DNA of 64,000 nt from Misgurnus anguillicaudatus (GCF_027580225.2 NW_027395276.1:2091001-2155000), one strand, 5' to 3'. Shown: positions 1-10,682, numbered from the stretch's first letter. Notes: generated by a model not told the origin, from the letters alone. Made by a program: numbers and translations.

Positions 1-738
1 AAGCTGTAAATACTCAGGTGCTTGTGTGACATGCCCTACTTAAATTGCAAAATTCCACTGGATTCATTCAAGGAGATTTTTCCCAACGTCAGCAGAACCC
101 TTTGATTAGTAACTGCTCAGTTTTACATTAACATTTCTACATTTGGCAAAGTGACTTTGCCTATACAAAGAGACTTACAGTGCACTGCGAATGCAACGGT
201 TTACAGATTGAGCTTCATTAGGCAGGATGTTGTTTAATATTAAAGGAGCTACTGTATGGGTACTGTATAACTTATTTTCCCCTGAAGTCTACTTTAGATG
301 TTAATCAAGGTTTATTGCACTGACAATAGTCGTAATTATTTTTCTTATCCATTTCCCACCATCAGAATCGAAGACTCAGCCTGTTTTTACTGTACCTTTA
401 TTGTATTTTCAATGGGTAAATTACCTCTTTTATGACTGAGTGACCTTTTACATGTGAAATCAGTAACACATATTTACTAATATTTCATATTCTTTTACAG
501 GTTTGATTTTTTTTATAAAGCCTGCATTATATTACAACACTCAAACATTATCTCCCGGTTCCACAGACAAGGCTTAAGGCTAGTCCTAGACAAAAAAAAC
601 ACATGTTTGAGCTGTCTCAACTGAACATAACCTGCACTGACAGATCCTACAATATGCCAATTGATTTGTCTCAAGATACACAACAGTGACGTCTTTCTTC
701 TAAGGCATGAAAGATGTTTAAACTTTTTCATTTAACTA

Positions 739-1198
739 CACTGAAAAAATTATTTTCAAGAAAAAAAATCTTAGTATTTTTGTCTTGTTTTCAGTAAAAA
801 TATCTAAAAAATCTTAAATTAAGATGCTTTTTCTTGATAACAAAACGACCCAAGAAAATAAGTCTATTTTTTAGACCAAAAATTTCAAATGTAAGTGATT
901 TTGTGCATAAAACAAGCAAAAAAAAAATCTGCCAATGGGGTAAGCAAAAAAATCTTGAACATTTTTCTTAAACACTTAATTCAAGAAAAATTTTCTTACC
1001 CCATTGGCAGATTTTTTTTGCTTGTTTTATGCACAAAATCACATTTGATATTTTTGGTCTACAAACTAGACTTATTTTCTTGGATCGTTTTGGTCATCAA
1101 GAAAAAAGCATCTTAATTTAGGAATATTTAGATATTTTTACTGAAAACAAGACAAAAATACTAAGAAAAGTTTTTCTTGAAAATCATTTTTTGCAGTG
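739..1198. mobile_element. Hairpin MITE family A, copy 1
   Basis: The ends are CACTG(C/A)AAAAAAT and its complement ATTTTTTGCAGTG, and the two halves are near-complete inverted copies: the left half reads TTTTTGTCTTGTTTTCAGTA and the right half TACTGAAAACAAGACAAAAA. The centre contains CTGCCAATGGGGTAAG and its complement. Other copies are at 2438, 9845, 31877 and 38425; the four with clear flanks sit between TA dinucleotides. Length and TA target suggest a non-autonomous Tc1/mariner-type element. There is no coding capacity. Confidence 0.85.
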
Positions 1199-1526
1199 TT
1201 GTCCTGGCATTAGCTAATCGTTCAGAGCAAATTTCTTGAGTTTAAAAATTAGGGGTTGAGTTAAAAGAGAATACAGTTTGTGTTGTGGGATACTCCCAGT
1301 GTTGTATTTACTGTAGGAGTTCAAACATTGTACATTGTGTTCAGGAGCATGTTTTAACACCACATCTAGAGTTTAATGTTGAGAAAGTGCGCCATGACAC
1401 AACCAGAAGCACGAAGCAGTGTTTCCAACTTGGCGACTTTGTTGGTAGATTTTGCGACCTTCAAGCCCCTATGGTGACTTTTTTTTCTGAAGAGCAACAA
1501 GCGACAAATGTAGCAACTTTTTCTTA

Positions 1527-1925
1527 GGGGCTGGACACACCAAAGCTTTTACGCCCGCGGCCGGCGCTTGTTTTCAATGGAAGCTTGGCATTTTTCAAAT
1601 AAGCCAGCAGCTAGCGGTTTTCTTCCGCGCTGAAAACCGCCCCCCCGGCGGTTTTTCCGCTCTCAGCGCTGAGCACCGAGAGTTGAAAAAATTTCAACTT
1701 TGGAAGAAAAGCTCCGCTCGTCAATGTCAGTTCTCACGCGGCCGTCCAATCACAGTGGAGGTGGGGCGGGACAAGTTTTAAAACAACCAACGTCTCACAG
1801 CTGACGTATCAGAGCTACCAAAGCGCTTAGCTGAAGAAAGCTGGCACTCAGCTGAAAAACAGCTGGCATTCGGCGTTGTCCAAGCGTTTTCAGCCGTGTT
1901 TAAAAGTCTTGGTGTGCACAACCCC
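1527..1925. mobile_element. PIF/Harbinger-like non-autonomous element
   Basis: The ends are GGGGCTGGACACACCAAAGC and, inverted, TTGGTGTGCACAACCCC. They are flanked by TTA at 1524-1526 and TTA at 1926-1928. A 3-bp TTA/TAA duplication is the hallmark of the PIF/Harbinger superfamily. The interior is GC-rich (GCGGCCGGCGC, TCAGCGCTGAGC) and non-coding. It belongs to the same family as the element at 39372-41713, whose terminus is GGGGCCAGTCACACCAAAAG. Confidence 0.75.
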
Positions 1926-1928
1926 TTA

Positions 1929-2280
1929 GTGTTAATCCCATTGAATCAATATCACGTTCACACCCTCCATTAATATTGAAAAATATTGCAATTTCAACAA
2001 AGCACAATTATGGTCATCAGTGTGTGCTTTAGTTAAGCCCTTGACTCTTGACTCTATTTTCTTTTTTCAATGTTTGTATGTGTTTAAGTAGAAGCACATG
2101 TGCATCAGATATATATTTCAAAGTTAAGTTGAAGTTGGTTGTTTTTTATGAAGACGTCAAGGCATGATAAAATTAAGCTGCTTTACATAATGAGGTTTAA
2201 CCTTTTGTGACTGCTTTAATTGTTCTGGTTTGTACTGAACCAGCATGCATTGCAGCATGAAGCTTTCATTTGTTGGATTA
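1929..2280 (+). repeat. Dispersed repeat D, fragment
   Basis: This segment shares long stretches with two parts of the spindlin intron: AATCCCATTGAATCAATATC recurs at about 49990, and CCAGCATGCATTGCAGCATG at 2239 recurs at about 52003. Here the pieces are adjacent (about 350 bp), while in the spindlin intron they are about 2 kb apart because other repeats lie between them. The class is unknown; no protein-coding domain was seen. Confidence 0.6.
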
Positions 2281-2437
2281 GGGTAAGTTACATTTGAACT
2301 CTAAACAAGTGTTAAGGTTAAACTCCAAGAGCAGAGTTATTTTAACTGATTTTAGGGAGTTTATTCCTACCAGGGAGTTTATTTCAAAAAACAGAATTTG
2401 CTGTGTTGTCTGTGAAACCAGGCCTAGTACCAGACTA

Positions 2438-2838
2438 CACTGCAAAAAATGACTTCTTGTTTTTGTCTTGTTTTCAGTAAAATATCTAAAAATTCTTAAA
2501 TTAAGATTTTTCTTGGTGAGCAAAAGTGACCTAGAAAAATAAATCTATTTTTTAGACAAAGATAAGTAAACTAAAAGTAAATTAGTGCTTAAAACAAGCA
2601 AAAAAATCTGCCAATGGAATAAGAAACATTTTCTTGAAATAAGTTAACTTTTTTCATAAACAATTTTTTTTTCTTTTTTAAGCACAAATTTGCTTACATT
2701 TTTTATTTTTTTGTTAAAAACTAGACTTATTTTCCTAGGTCATTTGGCTCATCAAGAAAATACATCTTAATTTTAAAAATGTTGATACTTTTACTGAAAG
2801 ACAAGACAAAAATACTAAGTAAGAAATTTTTTGCAGTG
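2438..2838. mobile_element. Hairpin MITE family A, copy 2
   Basis: It begins CACTGCAAAAAATGACTTC and ends TTTTTTGCAGTG, with TA on both sides. The inverted halves again carry TTTTTGTCTTGTTTTCAGTA and its complement. The centre is more diverged than in copy 1. Confidence 0.85.
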
Positions 2839-3185
2839 TAAAATGCATGTTTGAGCTGCCTTAATTTAAAAACATTTTGTAGTGATCTATCTAAACATAT
2901 ATCAGTGCCATTGTTTTGTCAGAAGATGCACACCAGTATTGATTTTTGTTTGTTTGTAAAAACTAATTAAATGTCCTAATATAATATTTAAAAGGCCTGG
3001 TCCTGGATTAGTTTAAACCCTGTCCAGGAAACTGCCCCAAAAAGTTTTAGTTCTAAAAGTTATGTCTAGGCTAATCTTTCTACATCAAACCCTTATTTTA
3101 AAACAATTCAGACTTTTCATTATTTGACCTTTTAAATTTCTGTTTGGTTGTGTAATTCTCTTTTTTGTCAAATCAAATTATATTT

Positions 3186-3335
3186 TTATGTTACTTTAAC
3201 TTAAAAAATGAACTTAAACAATTTCAATTTGTTTTTATAAGTTATGCCAAGTTATCCCAGGTCAAAACTTGAAATAGTAGATTGAATTGACTTGCAAAAC
3301 AACGTTGTTTTAAATTCATTCTGCATTTTCTTTTA
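3186..3335. mobile_element. MITE family C, copy without internal insertion
   Basis: It matches the outer part of the nest at 31782-32489, sharing TCCCAGGTCAAAACTTGAAA-type sequence, then AATAGTAGATTGAATTGAC and CAAAACAACGTTGTTTTAAA. In the 31.8-kb copy a family A MITE interrupts this at AATAGTA. This copy therefore preserves the empty site. The outer termini here are diverged. Confidence 0.6.
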
Positions 3336-3685
3336 CGTATAAAGTATTAGTGGTACTAAATATACCTTTAATGGAGTTGTATAACTCTGCTCTTCAGCTG
3401 TCTTATTTCGCTCCACATTTCAATAACCAAGTGAATTCAGATTAAACCTCTATCAGGTGTTTGGACCTTGAGAGCTGTTCCAAATTCAAGCTACTAAAAG
3501 CTCCACATATGTTATTAAAACTGACTCACCGTCACGCTTATTTTTCTCTGTGCACTCTGTGCTATAAATGCACTGGTGTTTTCGCACTTTACTTTTCACA
3601 GTCTTGCAGAAACATCCAGCTGCTTTTATATGGCCCGTGCTGATCATTATGTGGTCCTGGTTTTAGTAAGTCAGGTGGCTTACAC

Positions 3686-3745
3686 CTACATTTACATTTA
3701 TTAATTTTGAAGACGCTTTTATCCAGTCTCTTACGTATGAGAGGG
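3686..3745 (+). repeat. Fragment of a fish interspersed repeat (ACATTTACATTTATT...)
   Basis: CTACATTTACATTTATTAAT followed by GACGCTTTTATCCAGTCTCT resembles a conserved end segment found at many sites in teleost genomes (normally GACGCTTTTATCCAAAGCGA). Only about 60 bp can be recognised. Confidence 0.5.
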
Positions 3746-4514
3746 CATTTAACAAGCTATGTTTACAAAATAAACAGAGTTGTAGCTAGGAAAATAGAGT
3801 ACATAGAGGATTTTAAAACTTCAGGCTGAAATACAGGGTGAAGTCTCATAATCTACTGTAATTCAATTTTGATTTGGCTCATTGAATTTAATCTCTGACA
3901 TGACCTAAAAATAGCAAGGTTATATTTTCACAGAATGTTCATTACATTATGTTTTGATTATGGGTTTTTTTTTATGTAGAAAACAGTAAATCACAAGTAA
4001 ATGACTTAAGCTTGTTTTGACATATTGTTTTGTCTTGTGGTATGTGCTAATGATTTATGTGAAAATTTCTCTGCATTTTCATCATAGACGAGCTTTATTT
4101 ATTCAAGTGCAGCATGTGTGTATGTTTGTGTAAGTATGTGCTAGTCGTGTGTTTTTGAGGACTTGTTGACAAACGTCAGTTGCATTTAGAGTAAAGGGCA
4201 TTAAACCCTCGAAGAACAACACTGAAGGAATATTTTTAGTTTAAAGTCTGTGAACAGCATCTGCGCCATTGATTATCTCAGTGTGTAATGGCAAACATCG
4301 AGGATGTTTATGGTAATTCACTTACAATTGAAGCTAACTGTAGCAGGCAGGCAGACTGAATGGTTTAAAGTCAGAAATGCAAAGCTGCGGGAGATTTTTC
4401 AAGTTAGATTGACTTCTGCTTGAGCTTCAGGCTTTTAAAAATAAAGGTTTTATAAAGGGTTCTTCATAGAGGAACCATTTTTGGATCCTCAAGGAAATTT
4501 TTTATTCCAGACTG

Positions 4515-5370
4515 ATCTCAAGAAAATTCACGTTATAGTCACGCAAAATTTGATCAATTTATTTGTGTCCATGGCACGAAATTCAGCTTTTTTCATGCCT
4601 TGAGCACGAATGTCTTTTTCGTGACACACACCCAAATTTCTATAAATAGTTTTTCGTGTCCGTGGCACGACTTTCTTTTTCAATTCAATTCAATTCAATT
4701 TTATTTATATAGCGCTTTTCACAATAGTTAATTGCTTCAAAGCAGCTTTACATTAATAGAAGCAGTGAAAAGCACAGAAAAACGACAGATAGTACAACAA
4801 AATACACGATAGCATAAGCAGTTAAATCTGCTGCGGCTATGACTCAACATTATAAGCAAGCGTATTACTAATGTAACGTCTAGAAGAGGAAGCTAAGTTA
4901 AGCCCAAGAAGGCTGCCTCCCCGGGGTAAAAACCCCCCTAGGAGAAAAAAACCCGGGCTTTAGCCGAGGAAATAAAAAGTCCTTCTTCGTGTCATTTAAT
5001 GAATTGTTTTCTCATTGTTTTTTTTCCTATTTTCTTACCATTGTCACTTGGGGTTGGGGTTAGAATCACTTTCTGTTACATTTTTAGACATCCTAACCCA
5101 AACCCCAACTCTAACCCCAACTCCAGGTGAGAATAGTTTTAAAAGCAAAAGAAAAACATGTAGAAACTAATCCTAACCCAAACCCCAAAACTAACCTCAA
5201 GCGACAATGATTTAAAAATAGGAAAAAAATGAGAAAACAATACATGAAATGACACGGAAAAAAAAAGTCATGCCACGGATACAAAAAGTTGAATTTTGTG
5301 CCATGGACACAAATAAATTGATCAATTTTTGTGTAACTATAACACAACTTTTCATGATAACACGTTATTT
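4515..5370. mobile_element. Long hairpin element J1 with telomere-like core, interrupted by a SINE-like insert
   Basis: The left arm contains TTGATCAATTTATTTGTGTC and CATGGCACGAAATTCAGC. The right arm contains the complement (GACACAAATAAATTGATCAA near 5305). The core at 5040-5200 has GGGGTTGGGGTTAG and, inverted, CTAACCCCAACTC. The same kind of core is found at 22450-22690 and 36135-36310 inside different-looking arms. The arms also repeat variants of GTGTCCATGGCACGA. No protein is encoded. Confidence 0.7.
4683..4985 (+). repeat. SINE-like interspersed repeat, copy 1
   Basis: It starts with AATTCAATTCAATTTTATTT and ATATAGCGCTTTTCACAATA, continues AAAGCAGCTTTACATTAATA, and ends in the GGAGAAAAAAACCC-type segment. 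A longer copy lies at 60341-60815 and an inverted terminal fragment at 58605-58675. It interrupts the left arm of the surrounding hairpin element, so it inserted later. Confidence 0.7.
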
Positions 5371-5435
5371 TATTCAAAGGTTCGTTATTATAAGTTTACT
5401 ATTATAAGTTATTATAAGAACCATTTTTTTCTTAA

Positions 5436-5813
5436 AGGTGCAGTGTGTAATTTTTAGAAGGATCTCATGACATAAATGAAAAATATTATACAAAACTATA
5501 TGATCAGGGGTGTATAAAGACCTTTCACAATGCACCGTTATGTTTTTATTACCTTCGAATGAGATGTTTTATCTACATACAGAGAGGGTCCCCTTACATG
5601 GATGTCGCCATTTTGTGCCTCCATGTTTCTACAGAAGCTCTTAACGGACAAACTTTTTTTACTAAGTTGTCTCCGACGATGACATGTTTGTCCGGTGGTG
5701 GCTATTGTAGCTCCTCTATGTGTTTCAAAAGCGAGGGTTGAGCAGCGGACTGAGCCGTTGGTTGCAATGCGCAACCTCACCACTAGATGCCGCAAAATTT
5801 ACACAATGCACCT
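5436..5813. mobile_element. TTAA-flanked MITE family T1, copy 1
   Basis: The ends are AGGTGCAGTGTGTAATTTTT and its complement AATTTACACAATGCACCT, flanked by TTAA at 5432-5435 and 5814-5817. Two further copies of about 375 bp occur at 23344 and 35678. The interior contains CCTTACATGGATGTCGCCAT. A TTAA target is typical of piggyBac and Kolobok elements. Open frames across it on both strands are by-products. Confidence 0.85.
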
Positions 5814-6454
5814 TTAACCTTTTTAGCCTGCATTTTTCCACTACAAATAACCTTTTGTGCAACAGGAAGGTTCTGTAGATGTAAAAGGAACATATAAGGA
5901 ACCTTTAATTTAATGAGTACATAATTCCTGGGGATGCAGTTTGCTCCGTGGAAACATGCATTACTTCCTCGTATTCCTGCACAAATGTCAAGCAAAAGAA
6001 TTCCTGTTTTTAAAACCATAAAGATGTTACAATAACACTTCAGTATGGGGAACACTGTATTCACTATATACTACATATTTTGCCTTGATAGATTTAGCCT
6101 TTTGTTTATTTACTGCTTATTAATACTTAATAAGGTAGCCGTTTAACCCTTTAACTGGCGCTGCCCTTTTTGAGTGGGGGGTGAAAAGGTGATGTATATC
6201 TTCAAGTTAAAGAGCACCTATTGTCCAATTCACGCTTTTACATTTCCTTTGATGTGTAAGTGTGTATTAGTACATGTTAATGATATGCAAAAGGTACAAA
6301 CCCCAAAGTAAACGATGATGCGAGTTATCATCTCCAACGTAAATCTATTTTCTTGGACTACAAGAAACACACGGATTGTAGGCAAAAGTTTACTTCCTGG
6401 AATCCTTCGGACTTACAGCCTGCTTTGTGCCATGTCAGGTTTGGGAACCATCAT

Positions 6455-6848
6455 TTACAAATGTCTCCAAAGTTTATAACAACAATGGAAAACGTTAAAA
6501 TATCTCTTTTAAAATCCACCAATTGCTTAATTTAAAACCCTTGGACGTCTTTTAAAGACTATATGAAGTGAAGCTTGGATACTTTCAAAAATCTAGCATT
6601 TATTTGATCTGGATGAAGCATATTGTCACTGATGTACACATGACAGCTTCCTTCTTTGAACAGACATGTTTGTTGATCCAGATGAAGCATTAAAGATCGC
6701 AACACCTGCGTCTCCCGGTGATTCCTGTTTTCAGTAATGCTCTTCCTAAACTAAATTCAAGAGTTTTAAATGAAGCAATTGGTGTATTTTAAAAGAGATA
6801 TTTTAACGTTTTCCATTGTTGTTATAAACTTTGGAGACATTTGTCATG
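6455..6848. repeat. Inverted repeat with ~75-bp arms
   Basis: The left arm (6459-6530) reads AATGTCTCCAAAGTTTATAA then AACAATGGAAAACGTTAAAA. The right arm (6768-6845) carries the complement (TTTTAACGTTTTCCATTGTT, then CTTTGGAGACATTTG). About 230 bp separate the arms. It may be a degraded foldback transposon; no target duplication was identified. Confidence 0.65.
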
Positions 6849-7264
6849 TGTCATTCAACCTATAAGATGCAGACTTCGTATCTGCTGAAGTATTTCCAGT
6901 CAAGTGTGCTGTATGCATCAGACATTTAGCCAACAATTCATGGGCTTGAGACTAGTAATACAGTATGCAAGCTAATAGGCAATTTGTTAAAAGTGTGAAT
7001 AGATCCCCATACTAAAGTGTTACCAATCTTTGGATTTGCCCTACAGGCATTATATGTACTAAATCAATATTAACTGTCAGCACATTTTGACATGGAATGA
7101 TTTCCAGCATGTTAAATCAATGTTGGAAATTGAGCTGAAACAGCATCATGTCATCAGTAGTGGCAATTAAAAGTACAGTCATATTAAGTTGTGAAGTTCA
7201 CTTTCAACACAACTCAGGCTTTCAGTGCTGGTTTAAGATCAATCATTTGTCTTTGTCACCGCAG

Positions 7265-7474
7265 GTTTGAGCTCTCCGCCTGCGAATCTGGCCTCCTCTG
7301 CCGTGCCAAGTATCGTGACGCCCATTGTTAATGGCTTCAATGGAATTCCTCACCAGCCCAATGGCCACCCAGTAGAAGCCGTGTACACCAACGGCCTGCC
7401 TGCATACTCCACCCAGAGCCCTACGGCAGCAGATACGCTCCAGCAGGCCTTCACCGGCGTCCAGCAATACACAG
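7265..7474 (+). CDS. celf5: CELF5 exon encoding the divergent linker before RRM3
   Basis: This is an internal exon of a CUGBP/Elav-like family member, an RNA-binding regulator of pre-mRNA splicing and mRNA fate. It is bounded by acceptor CCGCAG (7259-7264) and donor GGTACA (from 7475), starting and ending with split codons that join G|GT and G|CC. It encodes 69 whole codons, including [49 protein letters not shown] and [14 protein letters not shown]. This matches the human CELF5 linker as I remember it (SPP...AVP..V.PI.NGF, VYANGL.PY..QSPT..TL..AFSGVQQYT) better than CELF3, 4 or 6. Linkers of this family are low complexity, rich in Ala, Pro, Thr and Gln, and often alternatively spliced. Which zebrafish-type duplicate (a or b) cannot be decided here. 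Confidence 0.92.
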
Positions 7475-7540
7475 GTACACACTTGATTACTATGAGGTTT
7501 GCTCTTTTATATAGCTCAAGAGACTCAATGTTAATATGAC

Positions 7541-7625
7541 TTAAAGGGATAGTTCACTGAAAAGTACCCCGTGATTTACTCACCCTCAAGCCATCTGAGA
7601 TACTTATAACCATCTTCTTTCAGAT
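7541..7625 (+). repeat. Terminal fragment of a TTAA-flanked element (AGGGATAGTTCAC)
   Basis: TTAAAGGGATAGTTCACTGA and ATTTACTCACCCTCAAGCCA match a terminus extremely common in cyprinid genomes. It also forms the ends of 15299-16522 in this window. Only one end is present here. Confidence 0.65.
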
Positions 7626-7877
7626 GAACACAATCAAAGTTAGATAAAAAAATTTCTTGGCTCTTTCAAGCTTTAACCAACTAAGACCTGGATGTCCATA
7701 TTTTTTGTTGCTTGCACCATAATACTTAATTCGGTGTAAATGGAACCTGTTGTACACAAACGTGGACAATTACACTGCTTCAAAGAAAAAATATTTGGTT
7801 ATTATATTTATTGGTTCTTCCTAACCCCAAACAGCTGGAAGAAATCTGAAAAAAGACAAACCAAAGCTCGGGTCTTA

Positions 7878-8258
7878 TGCTGCGTTTACCCCAGCCGCGG
7901 TAGGGGCGGCAAGTGCAGGTGATTTACATATTAAGTCAATGCAAAGACGCGGAACGCACGGAAGGTGCGACGCGGATGGCACGGGTCCCGTGAGTTGAAA
8001 AATCTGAACTTCGTCAGATTTACGCGCCTCGTTAACCAATCAGGACCTTGCTGTAATAGTGACGTGATTACAGGAAGCGAGTGGAGTCTCGGCGGAGTCG
8101 CAGAAGCCCCTCCCATAACGTGAATTTCTCGAATGACTAGAATTTCACGCGCGGCTTTCACATGCGAATGAAGCAAGTGAACTCACATGTTCAAGTGTCC
8201 AACTACGCGCGAATAGCGTGTGTTTGCCGCCTCTACCGCGGCTGGTGTAAAAGCAACA
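7878..8258. mobile_element. PIF/Harbinger-like element, TGCTGCGTTTAC family
   Basis: The ends are TGCTGCGTTTACCCCAGCCG and, inverted, GCGGCTGGTGTAAAAGCAACA, flanked by TTA (7875-7877) and TTA (8259-8261). It is GC-rich and non-coding. Family members are at 56577-58472 (interrupted) and, truncated, at about 27600-27900. Confidence 0.8.
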
Positions 8259-8514
8259 TTAGGAGGTTAAAATGGTAGTAAACAGCACAGTAGGTGCCGA
8301 TAATGCGTCGTAACGTTGGTGCTACACGCCATTAAATGAACACCTGCCATTAAAAACAGTAAACAAAACACTGTATTGCAATAATGAAGTTTACAGCTGT
8401 CTGTAAATCAGAAATAACAAAAAAACTTATATGATGAATGTCTGGATTCATTACATTAACAATATTTGGGGAAATGTATTGAATTGTCATTACAGTTGTC
8501 ACTAACATAACAAT

Positions 8515-8970
8515 CAGTGGCGGCTGGTGACTGCTTATCCGAGGAGCGCTAATTCAAAATAAGTGTTCGGAGTGTCATGTGTGTTGCTTGTGTTTTCAAA
8601 ATATGAACCATGTGAACCATGCGCACCATGTGTTTTGTCAAAATAAGTGCCTGCTGCACACGCGTCAAAAGTGTTTATGATAAAAGAGACGCTCACATTC
8701 ACAAAATACACGCAAAACACTCTCTTACCAGTCAACACTGATTACACATGAGATTATGCGAGTATCTGGCAAATGCTAGCGTGCGTCTCTTTTATAATAA
8801 ACCCTTTGGACGCGTCTGCAGCAGGCACTTATTTTGACAAAACACGCAATGCAGGATCACTCGACGCGCAAAGTTTGAAAATACGAACCACACACATGAC
8901 GGGCTACATACATGTTGTGACGAAATTTGCATCAAGCGCCCTCGAAAAAAGAAGTCACCGGCCGCCACTG
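8515..8970. mobile_element. hAT-like non-autonomous element with perfect 8-bp TSD
   Basis: The termini are CAGTGGCGGCTGGTGACT and AGTCACCGGCCGCCACTG. The flanking octamers are identical: ATAACAAT at 8507-8514 and at 8971-8978. An 8-bp duplication with CAG..CTG ends is the hAT signature. The interior is largely palindromic (AAAAGTGTTTATGATAAAAG against TTTTATAATAAACCCTTT) and encodes nothing recognisable. Confidence 0.9.
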
Positions 8971-9338
8971 ATAACAATCATTGTTGCAATGCAAAAAAAC
9001 GTAATATTCCATATATAAAAATAGACTTTATTTTTAGTCATTCAAAATTTGTGGCTTTTGATTTTGGAGTTTATGAAAGGCACCTAAAACCCACATACGT
9101 GTAACTTCCGTGAAGTCTGTCCTCCAAGAATGTTATTTCTGGTAGGTGACTTTGCCGTGATTGAAACCTCAGGTTGTATTTGAATTTCTGGATATTACAG
9201 CGATCATACGGACGCCTGGAGATCTGTCATTTTAAATCAGTTTGATATACGATGAATGCGCTTTCAGATTTCATTGCATTGTGATCCTGTCATATTTCAT
9301 TAGCATATAAAGGTCAACTGTCATCTTGTCCTTATTCT

Positions 9339-9341
<3 letters not shown>

Positions 9342-9385
<44 letters not shown>
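9342..9385 (+). repeat. (CT)n microsatellite adjacent to celf5 splice acceptor
   Basis: About 22 uninterrupted CT/TC units end 10 bp upstream of the exon at 9396 (then CATATCTGCAG). It occupies the position of the polypyrimidine tract and could bind PTB-type regulators. A repeat of this purity is expected to vary in length between individuals. Confidence 0.9.
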
Positions 9386-9389
<4 letters not shown>

Positions 9390-9395
9390 CTGCAG

Positions 9396-9485
9396 CCATA
9401 TATCCTGCCACAACGCTGAGCTCTATAGGTCAAACTCTACCACAGCCCGCCCAGATCATCCAACAGCAACAACAGCAACGAGAAG
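9396..9485 (+). CDS. celf5: CELF5 exon, Gln-rich end of the linker
   Basis: This 90-nt exon has acceptor TCTGCAG (to 9395) and donor GGTGAACT (GT at 9486). With split codons it encodes A-IYPATTLSSIGQTLPQPAQ, then IIQQQQQQRE and the first base of Gly. The segment corresponds to the family's MYPTAAITPIAHSVPQPPPLL-QQQQREG region that leads directly into RRM3. Its length is a multiple of three, so skipping would keep the frame; the exon is preceded by a CT microsatellite. Phase matches the exons on both sides. Confidence 0.92.
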
Positions 9486-9844
9486 GTGAACTCACACTCT
9501 TAATATCTCCCTTAAACTCTTTTTATTCAAGTTTCAGTAATTCAGTAATTATGCACCATTGATATGAAATATTATAATGGTGATTCTTTTGAGGTGGCAC
9601 AGAACCCAGTTGTTCCCGAAAAAATATAAACGAAAACTATAGATTAAAAAGATCCAGTATATAGTGCCTAGGGTCAACTCCAATGTTGACCAAATATATA
9701 AATATAACTATGATAAAGCGTGCATGCATCAACAACACATACTTCTACACATTTCAACTGAAACAGGACCTTGTTCAATGGAAATCTAGTGTGGATGTAT
9801 TTTAGGTTTTGCAGTGTATGCGTAGTGATGTGTGTGTCTGTATA

Positions 9845-10245
9845 CACTGCAAAAAAAAATGATTTTCAAGAAAAAAAAATTAGTATTTTTGTCTTGTTTT
9901 AGGTAAAAATATCTAAAATATCTAATACCTTTTTGTTGATGAGCAAAACGACCCAAGAAAATATTAAATTTAAGTGATTTTGTGCAGAAAACAAGCAAAA
10001 AAATCTGCCAATGGGGTAAGCAAGAAAATATTGAACATTTTTCTTAAACATTAAATTTAAGTAAAATTTGCATACTTAATTGGCAGATTTTTTTGCTTGT
10101 TTTGTTTTATGCACAAATTTAATATTTTTGGTCTAAAAACGAGACTTATTTTCTTGGTTAATTTTGCTCATCAAGAAAAAGCATCTTAATTTAAGAATTT
10201 TTAGATATTTTTACAGAAAACAAGACAAAATTTATTTTTGCAATG
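9845..10245. mobile_element. Hairpin MITE family A, copy 3
   Basis: It begins CACTGCAAAAAAAAATGATT and ends TTTATTTTTGCAATG, with TA on both sides. The arms contain TATTTTTGTCTTGTTTTAGG and the complement CTGTAAAAATATC...CAAGACAAAAT. The centre includes CTGCCAATGGGGTAAGC. Confidence 0.85.
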
Positions 10246-10417
10246 TAGGTTTAGACAACGCTTAATACACTGAAAAAAAATGATTCATTCAATTTACTTA
10301 ATTTTTTAAGGTAAGTGGTTGCAATCAATTTATTTAAGCTACATTTAAACAAAACTTTTTGTTGTGTTTTGGTTTTCAAATTTTTTGTTTTAATTGTAGC
10401 ATAAATAAATTGATTGC

Positions 10418-10682
10418 TACGGAAGAGGATTAGGGCCACTGGTGAAAAAAATATTTGAATTCTGACTTTAATCTCAGAATTCTGACTTTAAAGTCTGAAT
10501 TCTGAGATTAAAGTCAGAATTCTGAGTTTAAAGTCAGAATTCTGAGATTAAAGTCAGAATTCTGAGATTAAAGTCAGAATTCTGAGTTTAAAGTCAGAAT
10601 TCTGAGATTAAAGTCAGAATTCTGAGATTAAAAGTCAGAATTCAAATATTTTTTTCACCAGTGGCCCTAATCCTCTTCCGTA
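10418..10682. mobile_element. Small palindromic element inserted in family B MITE
   Basis: The ends are TACGGAAGAGGATTAGGGCC and GGCCCTAATCCTCTTCCGTA, perfect complements over at least 20 bp. The arms extend through CACTGGTGAAAAAAATATTTG. GATTGC flanks both sides (10412-10417 and 10683-10688), an apparent 6-bp duplication when compared with the uninterrupted family B copies. Its interior is the 20-bp minisatellite. Confidence 0.75.
10461..10641 (+). repeat. 20-bp minisatellite, ~9 units, each with GAATTC
   Basis: Units follow TCTGAGATTAAAGTCAGAAT. The first two units are variants (TCTGACTTTAATCTCAGAAT and TCTGACTTTAAAGTCTGAAT). The 60-bp block of three units at 10501-10560 is repeated exactly at 10561-10620. 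It lies entirely inside the palindromic element. Confidence 0.92.

Larger units (their letters stand above)
1..7264 (+). other. celf5: celf5 intron, 3' portion, with repeats
   Basis: This stretch precedes the first recognisable celf5 exon in the window and ends in a normal acceptor (CACCGCAG at 7257-7264). No earlier CELF exon was recognised here, so the upstream exons (RRM1, RRM2 and most of the linker) lie outside the window. It holds the transposon copies listed separately between 739 and 6845. Segments 1-738, 1199-1526, 3336-3685, 3741-4514, 5818-6458 and 6846-7264 show only AT-rich, apparently unique or unrecognised sequence. Confidence 0.75.
7626..9395 (+). other. celf5: celf5 intron between 7474 and 9396, remaining sequence
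   Basis: The intron (7475-9395) contains the Harbinger-like element at 7878, the hAT-like element at 8515 and the CT microsatellite before the acceptor. Segments 7626-7874, 8262-8506 and 8979-9341 show no gene or recognisable regulatory site. Confidence 0.7.

Noticed and set aside
5040..5200. Interstitial telomere
   Set aside because: Repeats are degenerate GGGGTT/CTAACCCC units within a hairpin transposon core, not a (TTAGGG)n array.
5538..5795. 85-codon frame with GDIHVRGPSLY segment
   Set aside because: It is the T1 MITE read on the minus strand; the same sequence at 23344 and 35678 is not open over the same frame.
10461..10641. CRISPR-like array
   Set aside because: Units are contiguous 20-mers without spacers, inside a transposon in a vertebrate intron.
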